Origin: Bellilinea sp040754815
Lineage (GTDB): Bacteria > Chloroflexota > Anaerolineae > Anaerolineales > Anaerolineaceae
Assembly: GCA_040754815.1 (NCBI GenBank)
Contig: JBFMBX010000006.1
Span: 62,001 to 126,000, forward strand
DNA: 64,000 nucleotides
Reading direction: 5' to 3'
Positions 59,205 to 64,000 of this stretch are shown in pieces. A model generated the notes under the pieces. That model saw only the letters and a list, made by a program, of their open reading frames with translations. It was not told where the DNA came from and did no database searches. The stretch's first letter is position 1. Each line of letters opens with the position of its first letter. Made by a program: the position numbers and the translations under genes.

Positions 59205-60116
59205 ATTTTTTCCCTCCGCCCCTTCGGCCGGCGCGCGGCGCGGTTTACGCTGGTCAATGGTCGCGGTCAGGTGCGCTCCGAGCAGAATGATGGTGCAGGA
59301 AAGGTAAATATAAAACATCAACGCCAGCACCGTGCCGAGCGAGCCGTATAAAATTTCATACTGGGCCAGCCCGCTGGCAAGGTAAGCGCTGAAGCCGGCT
59401 TTGGCCAGTTCCCATGCCACGCTCGTCCACAGCGAGCCCCACACACACGCCCGCCAGCGCACCCGTGTGTTGGGAATCCACTTGTAAATCACCATAAACA
59501 TCAGAAAGGTGAAAAATGCCGGGATGAGCAGGCGCAGGTAGGGGTAGATGGGGGTGTTTTCCAGATGGTTGCCGTTCAAAAAGAGGCGGTCGAAGACGCG
59601 AATCAGGTTGAAAACCGCGGTGGAGAGCAGCGAAAGCACCAGCAGCAGGATGATCATGCCGATCATCCCCAGCGCCAGCAGACGGGTGCGAATCACATCG
59701 CGCGGTTTGAGGTTGAGCCAGGCGCGGTTGATGTTGCGTACCAGCGTGTTAAAAAAGCCTGAAGCCGACCAGAAGGCGCCGATCAAACCGATGGCGCCGA
59801 TTGTGCCGCGCTGGTTGAGGATGACCTGCAAATTGCGTTCGATGAGCGGTTCGGCGTTGGGCAGGGCCTGAAAGACCAGTATCAACACCGTCTGATAGGC
59901 ATCATCCCGCCCGAGAATGAAACCGGCGACTGAGATGAGAATCAACAGCAGGGGGAACAGCGAGAAGAGGGCATAATACGCCAGACTGGCGGCCGCCTCA
60001 CTGCCGCGCATCAGCGTAAAGTTCTTAACCGTCAGACGGATGATTTCCAGTGTGCCGCGGCTGAAGCGGTTGACCCGCAGATAGTAGGGCAGGACAGCCT
60101 GTTTGAGATCCACCAT
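59187..60116 (-). CDS. YihY/BrkB-family membrane protein
   Basis: A 309-residue protein with six or more transmembrane helices. Conserved pieces of the YihY/virulence-factor BrkB family are AASLAYYALFSLFPLLLILISV, GAFWSASGFFNTLVRNINRAW and RWRACVWGSLWTSVAWELAKAGFSAYLA. The biochemical role is not known. I chose ATG at 60116; a TTG at 60122 overlaps the stop of the upstream alkyltransferase-like gene and is possible. The C-terminus is Lys/Arg/Ala-rich. Confidence 0.88.
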   Translation of the reverse strand: MVDLKQAVLPYYLRVNRFSRGTLEIIRLTVKNFTLMRGSEAAASLAYYALFSLFPLLLILISVAGFILGRDDAYQTVLILVFQALPNAEPLIERNLQVILNQRGTIGAIGLIGAFWSASGFFNTLVRNINRAWLNLKPRDVIRTRLLALGMIGMIILLLVLSLLSTAVFNLIRVFDRLFLNGNHLENTPIYPYLRLLIPAFFTFLMFMVIYKWIPNTRVRWRACVWGSLWTSVAWELAKAGFSAYLASGLAQYEILYGSLGTVLALMFYIYLSCTIILLGAHLTATIDQRKPRRAPAEGAEGKNQKAAA

Positions 60117-60118
60117 AT

Positions 60119-60475
60119 TCAAGATTCTTCGGGGGGGATGTTCCCTTCGGCGGTGCCGTTCCAGCCGTAGCGCTCGAAATCCACGCAGTCGTTCTCGTCG
60201 AACTGGATGCCTTCATCGAGCAGAAACTGCCGCTGTATTGCCCCGCCGATGCCGGGCAGGCTGATGCGCCCTTTGGCGTTGATCACCCGCTGCCACGGCA
60301 CATCCGTGCCGCTTTTGAGCGCGGCAAGCGCATAACCGACCTGCCGCGGGCCGACCCCCCCGCCGACCATGCGGGCAATTTGCCCGTAACTGGCCACTCT
60401 GCCGCGGGGAATGCGGCGCACAAGGTCATAGATGCGTTGATTGACCGAGCGGTCGTTGAAGATGTCGTCTTTCAT
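60119..60475 (-). CDS. Alkyltransferase-like (ATL) protein
   Basis: A 118-residue protein matching the DNA-binding half of O6-methylguanine methyltransferases (IYDLVRRIPRGRVASYGQIARMVG and PRQVGYALAAL). The catalytic PCHR motif is replaced by PWQR (VPWQRVINAKGRIS), the hallmark of ATL proteins. These bind O6-alkylguanine lesions and flag them for nucleotide excision repair instead of removing the alkyl group. The start at 60475 lacks a clear ribosome site; the longer frame to 60598 lies over the next gene's promoter and is unlikely. The YihY gene follows. Confidence 0.88.
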   Translation of the reverse strand: MKDDIFNDRSVNQRIYDLVRRIPRGRVASYGQIARMVGGGVGPRQVGYALAALKSGTDVPWQRVINAKGRISLPGIGGAIQRQFLLDEGIQFDENDCVDFERYGWNGTAEGNIPPEES

Positions 60476-60584
60476 AGGTTTTATGCCGGGGAATTTCAAA
60501 TCGGTGAATACTCTGTACTCATGATGATACCCCACACCCCCAAAAAACGGTAGCGGATTGCCCCTTCCCCTTGTGTTTTGCAGG

Positions 60585-60590
60585 TACAAT
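60585..60590 (+). promoter_or_regulatory. -10 box abutting the M23 lipoprotein start codon
   Basis: TACAAT at 60585-60590 is followed after 6 nt by the ATG at 60597, with no ribosome site. A leaderless mRNA is likely. Confidence 0.45.
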
Positions 60591-60596
60591 TTGCCC

Positions 60597-61469
60597 ATGC
60601 TTCACTCAATCTGCTCCACGCTGCGGCGATATCTGCTCTGGCTGCTGATGGTGCTGGTGGCCGGCTGTAACGCAGCGGCGGGGAGTACGCCGTCAGCCAC
60701 ACCAACCCAGCCCCCGGCATGGACGGCAACCCTGCCGCCGACCGCCACCTTGCCCCAACCCGGCCCTTCGCCTTCCCCCACCGCCACACCGCAGCCGCAA
60801 ACCCTCATTTGCTCTCCGCTGGCGGGTTATGCGCTGGATCAACTGGAAACGCAAGTTTCCAATCCCTACCATCCGCCCCCGCCGGGCAGTGATGACCCGC
60901 ACTTTGGCGTGGATCTGGCCGATTTTGACCCGCCGGAGCGAATTGCCCGCAGCGGCATGCCCGTGCAGGCGGTTTTGAGCGGGCGGGTTGCCGGTGTGAT
61001 TGCCAATCGTTTTCCCTACGGCAACGCGCTGATTATCGAGACCCCGCTGGGCGGTCTGGATGACTTAACACTGGCGCGGCTGAACCTGCCGCAGCCGCCG
61101 GTGGAACTCATTCAACCGCTGACACTGACCTGCCCGCCCTATTCCCCGCCGGCGGATTGGCAAACGCGCCCCCGTTCGCTGTATTTGATGTACGCCCACC
61201 TGCGGGATGCGCCCGCATGGTCGGCGGGCGATGCAGTCACCTGCGGGCAGGTCATCGGCGCGGTGGGTGATTCGGGTAACACCCTTGCTCCGCATTTGCA
61301 TCTGGAAGTGCGGGTTGGCCCGGCTGAGATGATTTTTCCCTCCATGGCGCATTACGACCCCTCGGCTACAAACGAAGAAATGGCGGCTTACTGCCTGTGG
61401 CGGGTCAGCGGCGTTTTTCAGAGCATGGATGCGATGTGCCTGCTGGACGAATGTTCATCTCTGCCTTGA
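60597..61469 (+). CDS. M23 (LytM) peptidase-domain lipoprotein
   Basis: A 290-residue predicted lipoprotein with lipobox LVAGC, a Thr/Pro linker and a C-terminal LytM-like fold. Relevant segments are FGVDLADFD, GRVAGVIANRFPYGNALIIE, LYLMYAHL and GDSGNTLAPHLHLEVRVG, which contain the HxH and other His and Asp ligands of M23. The usual HxxxD pattern near the first ligand is less clear (DPHFGVD). It may cleave cell-wall cross-bridges or act as a non-enzymatic LytM factor. The ATG at 60597 is only 6 nt after a -10 box. Confidence 0.85.
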   Translation: MLHSICSTLRRYLLWLLMVLVAGCNAAAGSTPSATPTQPPAWTATLPPTATLPQPGPSPSPTATPQPQTLICSPLAGYALDQLETQVSNPYHPPPPGSDDPHFGVDLADFDPPERIARSGMPVQAVLSGRVAGVIANRFPYGNALIIETPLGGLDDLTLARLNLPQPPVELIQPLTLTCPPYSPPADWQTRPRSLYLMYAHLRDAPAWSAGDAVTCGQVIGAVGDSGNTLAPHLHLEVRVGPAEMIFPSMAHYDPSATNEEMAAYCLWRVSGVFQSMDAMCLLDECSSLP

Positions 61470-61557
61470 TGGGGATTACGGCCCTTGTGTTTTTGCTGTT
61501 TTCGGGCAATAATTGGGCTGTTTTGGTTAAAGTTTTTGCGAGTGTGATGGAGCGTTT

Positions 61558-62430
61558 ATGGAGACGAAATTATCGCAACTGGTGATTGCCGTGGATATGG
61601 ACGGCACCATGTTGTTTGCCGAAAACCGTTTTCATCCTTTGGATGTGGAGTTTTTGAAACAGGATTTACCGCTCACGGTAGTGTTCGCCACCGGCCGGTC
61701 ACTGACCGGTTTGCGGCTGCCGCTGCTGATCAACGGCTTGGTTGAAGAGAATCAGCCCGTACCGTACCCGTTGGTGCTGCACAACGGTGCGCTGGTTTAC
61801 CTGCCGGGCGAGCAGGTTTACCGTCACTTTGCTTTCAACCGCCAGACCGCCGAAGAACTGATCGAGCGGATGCTGGCTTTTCCGCATGATCTGGCGGTGG
61901 TGGCGCAGGGAGAAGGCCGCGAATGGTTGATTCGCACCTCGCCGTACGGCGGCCCGCGGGCGATTATCTACGGCTACCGGCCTTTGCCGTGGCAGCCGGG
62001 AGACCCCCTTCCGGTTTTCAGTAAATTGTTGTGCATTTCCGATCAATCGCAGGTGCTGGAGGAATTGGCCCGCACGTTGCAGGGTTTGCCCATTGAGGGC
62101 AATTCCAGCCTTGGCGATTTATACGAAATGACCCCCAAAGGCGTGACCAAAGCCACCGGTTTGAGCGCACTGCTTCCGGCGCTGGGGTTGGAGAAAGTTC
62201 CGCTCATCACGGTGGGCGACGGGGAAAACGACTTCACCATGCTGGATATGGCCGATCTGGCCTGTGCGCCGGCCAACGCGCACCCCCCGCTGAAGGAACA
62301 CGCGCAGTTCGTCTTTGACCGGAATGAGCGGGGAATTTTTCACCCTGTGCTGGAAACAGCCTTGCAGCGACTGCCGCTTTCGCAATCGCTGCAAGACCGC
62401 CTGCGGGCGGTGATGGTCGCTTCCGGTTAA
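61558..62430 (+). CDS. HAD-superfamily hydrolase (Cof-type, IIB)
   Basis: A 290-residue phosphatase of the HAD IIB (Cof) type. Motif I is VDMDGTM with the nucleophile Asp, motif II is FATGRS, motif III is the Lys in KGVTKATGL and motif IV is GDGENDFTML. The cap domain lies between motifs I and III. Such enzymes dephosphorylate sugar phosphates and related metabolites. The ATG at 61558 follows GGAGCGTTT. Confidence 0.92.
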   Translation: METKLSQLVIAVDMDGTMLFAENRFHPLDVEFLKQDLPLTVVFATGRSLTGLRLPLLINGLVEENQPVPYPLVLHNGALVYLPGEQVYRHFAFNRQTAEELIERMLAFPHDLAVVAQGEGREWLIRTSPYGGPRAIIYGYRPLPWQPGDPLPVFSKLLCISDQSQVLEELARTLQGLPIEGNSSLGDLYEMTPKGVTKATGLSALLPALGLEKVPLITVGDGENDFTMLDMADLACAPANAHPPLKEHAQFVFDRNERGIFHPVLETALQRLPLSQSLQDRLRAVMVASG

Positions 62431-62450
62431 TCCCCGCCGCCGCTTTTTGT

Positions 62451-63428
62451 TTAGCGAATGGTGAATGAGCCGGAGCCTAAATCCTCACAGATGATCAAAA
62501 TGGGATTTTCTGCACCGGCGTAAGAGGCGCTTTCCCACACGCCCTCTTTGTCACTGCCGGAAACCCGGTTCAACCAGTTGGGCAGGTTCACGCTCCCCGA
62601 CCCATCGTTGCGGATTTCCAGCCGGAGCGGAATTTCGCCCCCCGTCAGGATCTGGATGGAACCGCTGCTGCCTTCCAGACGCAGGGTGAGGTTGCCTTCC
62701 TCCGGCAAAGTGATTTGCAGACTGCCCGAGCCGCCGTCAATTCTGGCTGTGTAGGGTTCAACACCCGCCGGCAGCTGAATTTCCATCCGCCCGGAGGACT
62801 GGTCAATTTCCAGTTCGGCCAGTTGCAGTGCCGAAAGATCCATTTCTGCCGAACCGGATGAACCATCCACCGTCAATTCGAGCGGTATGGAGGGTGTCAG
62901 TCCGACTTCCCAGCGGGCAGTCGGGTCGGCGGAAAAGGTAAATGAGGGGTTGGATTGGACGCGTTCGAGACGGATGCGGCGCAGACTTTCGCCGCTGGAT
63001 ATGAAACGCAGTTCGCCGAAGTAATCAATTTCGGCTTCCAGCAGGTTGGTGCTGTTACTCAAGCCGTAAAGGCGTGCCGGCTGACTGCTGAGGTCGAGGG
63101 TAATCTCGGCGCGGCTGGCCTCTCCCAGCGGTTCGCGGATTGATTCGTGGCGCAAAACGCCGCTGGTAGAAAGGCCCAGCGCCGAGCCGGCAACCAGCAC
63201 GACCACGGCGATGCCGACAGCCACCACGCCAATCAACACTCCCCCAAGCGGGGATTGGCGGCCAAAGAGCAAATCCAAGCCGATAACAATGAGAATCAAC
63301 GGCCACAGGCTGCCCAGCATGGCCAGATTCTCGCGGGGAATGACGCCAAAATTGCTCAGCAGCCAGATTGCACCAACGCCGATCAACAACACCGGCCAGA
63401 ACAGAGAACGGTAGGATTTTCGATTCAT
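62451..63428 (-). CDS. LiaF-like membrane protein with toastrack domain
   Basis: A 325-residue protein. Residues 1-85 hold three or four helices of the LiaI/LiaF TM type (LFWPVLLIGVGAIWLLSNFGVI, LWPLILIVIGLDLLFG, VLIGVVAVGIAVVVLVAGSAL). The rest is a beta-rich repeat domain with SGSAEMDLSALQLAELEID, GGSGSLQITLPEEG and SSGSIQILTGG, like the LiaF/DUF4097 toastrack. It is followed by a PspC gene, and the pair resembles cell-envelope stress modules of Firmicutes. The start is the ATG at 63428. Confidence 0.8.
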   Translation of the reverse strand: MNRKSYRSLFWPVLLIGVGAIWLLSNFGVIPRENLAMLGSLWPLILIVIGLDLLFGRQSPLGGVLIGVVAVGIAVVVLVAGSALGLSTSGVLRHESIREPLGEASRAEITLDLSSQPARLYGLSNSTNLLEAEIDYFGELRFISSGESLRRIRLERVQSNPSFTFSADPTARWEVGLTPSIPLELTVDGSSGSAEMDLSALQLAELEIDQSSGRMEIQLPAGVEPYTARIDGGSGSLQITLPEEGNLTLRLEGSSGSIQILTGGEIPLRLEIRNDGSGSVNLPNWLNRVSGSDKEGVWESASYAGAENPILIICEDLGSGSFTIR

Positions 63429-63512
63429 ATTCTTTCCACTTTCTTCAATTAAGTCGGTTATGGCTGGTTTAAGGTTTATCAGGAGAAATGCGCCATAACC
63501 GGAAAAATTTTT

Positions 63513-63719
63513 TTACAGCGGCGAAACCGGTTCCTCGGGGACGATCAGCCACATGATCAGATAAATCAACAGCCCCTGACCGCCGAGGAAAAACAACAAC
63601 AAAAAGACCAGCCGGACGACGGTTGGATCCAGCCCCAGATATTCTGCCAGACCGCCACACACACCGCCCAGCATTCTATCCTGACGACTGCGGTATAAAC
63701 GTTTTGTTTGCATTTTCAT
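63513..63719 (-). CDS. PspC-domain protein
   Basis: A 68-residue PspC protein: LYRSRQDRMLGGVCGGLAEYLGLDPTVVRLVFLLLFFLG followed by a second helix (LLIYLIMWLIVPEEP). PspC proteins sense or stabilise the membrane under stress. The ATG at 63719 follows GGAGGTAATGAAA. The LiaF-like gene is 84 bp downstream on the same strand. Confidence 0.92.
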   Translation of the reverse strand: MKMQTKRLYRSRQDRMLGGVCGGLAEYLGLDPTVVRLVFLLLFFLGGQGLLIYLIMWLIVPEEPVSPL

Positions 63720-63774
63720 TACCTCCGCTTTTATTTACGAGGGAGGGATGAAAAAGTTGCATCGAGCCGGAAAA

Positions 63775-64000
63775 TCAGGAGGGCAAACGGCTGAGGGTGA
63801 CCAGACGGGTGCCTTTAACCTGCGGAAACGCCGCCCCCTGCTGAATGGTGAGCAGAGCGGCCTGTTCATCCACAATTTGGGTGCCGGAAATCAGGTGAAT
63901 ACCGTAGTCAAATAACAACGGAGTGAGGGGGGTGCTGGGGCCGAGCAGCATGACCAGCGCGCGCGGGTTGCGCCAGTGCAACAGATCTTCCAGCGTCTGA
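63775..64000 (-). CDS. DUF364-like protein (putative heavy-metal chelation domain), partial
   Basis: Only the last ~74 residues are in the window; the frame is open at the right edge. The segment QTLEDLLHWRNPRALVMLLG followed by PSTPLTPLLFDYGIHLISG and VDEQAALLTIQQGAAFPQV matches the C-terminus of DUF364 proteins, proposed to bind metals or tetrapyrrole-like compounds. Function is unproven. Confidence 0.7.
   Translation of the reverse strand, partial: QTLEDLLHWRNPRALVMLLGPSTPLTPLLFDYGIHLISGTQIVDEQAALLTIQQGAAFPQVKGTRLVTLSRLPS

Noticed and set aside
60119..60475. Alkyltransferase gene considered a pseudogene because the active-site Cys is missing
   Set aside because: PWQR instead of PCHR is the defining feature of functional ATL proteins, and the rest of the protein is intact.
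61397..61585. 62-residue frame with a hydrophobic stretch between the M23 and HAD genes
   Set aside because: Most of it lies over the end of the M23 gene in another frame; no ribosome site and no domain.

Overview
The window looks like a chromosomal segment of a Chloroflexota bacterium, most likely class Anaerolineae. This is inference from gene content: an alternative complex III (ACIII) locus, tandem cyclic-di-AMP receptor proteins, many surface proteins with Thr/Pro-rich 'TPT' linkers, a degenerate Zn-ribbon DNA methylase and an AMMECR1 protein. I see no rRNA, tRNA, CRISPR array, prophage or insertion sequence. Coding density is high and neighbouring genes often overlap by 4 bp.

Layout. 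1-5449 (minus): respiratory ACIII module (diheme cytochrome, pentaheme cytochrome, molybdopterin-like subunit, Fe-S subunit, NrfD subunit cut by the window edge). 5836-8042 (plus): two CBS-domain proteins and an RNA uracil methyltransferase. 7991-11107: NrtR-like regulator, CBM9-like lipoprotein, thioredoxin-TPR protein and a small conserved protein. 11159-14166 (minus): cell-wall block with two L,D-transpeptidases and an amidase. 14359-15415 (plus): flavin reductase-like and AMMECR1 genes, overlapping. 15483-19852 (minus): two membrane proteins, two cyclic-di-AMP receptors and a large six-hairpin glycosidase. 20043-23612: class A penicillin-binding protein. 23615-25864 (minus): degenerate COG1743-type methylase. 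26024-35127 (plus): ArsR regulator, CPBP protease-DUF2207 fusion, NusG paralogue, GAF histidine kinase, FIST protein and a secreted three-repeat protein. 35178-38436 (minus): homoserine dehydrogenase, an unknown gene, HPPK (with an extra domain) and dihydropteroate synthase. 38560-41080: radical SAM protein, ArsC-like phosphatase, and a membrane protein/XRE pair. 41273-43356: AAA+ and VWA chelatase subunits joined by what looks like a programmed -1 frameshift. 43865-49659: three M42 aminopeptidases interrupted by a restriction-modification pair. 49704-54841: solute-binding lipoprotein, membrane proteins, MFS and EamA transporters, TIM-barrel isomerase. 55031-64000: HtrA-like protease, pseudo-receiver LuxR regulator, YibE/F-like protein, PilZ protein, superoxide dismutase, YihY protein, alkyltransferase-like protein, M23 lipoprotein, HAD phosphatase, LiaF-like and PspC proteins, and the end of a DUF364 gene.

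Themes. Energy conservation (ACIII), envelope construction (PBP, L,D-transpeptidases, amidase, M23), second messengers (cyclic-di-AMP receptors, PilZ) and oxidative-stress control (superoxide dismutase with a Fur/PerR-like palindrome) are all present. The strongest unusual signal is the recoding element at 42343-42406: an internal Shine-Dalgarno-like sequence, a run of eight A, a nearby stop codon and a perfect 9-bp stem-loop, which would let one gene make both the short AAA+ subunit and the full AAA+-VWA chelatase subunit. Other notable items are a DNA methyltransferase with a dead N-terminal duplicate, a protease-DUF2207 fusion, an HPPK-YdeI fusion and a set of apparently leaderless genes.
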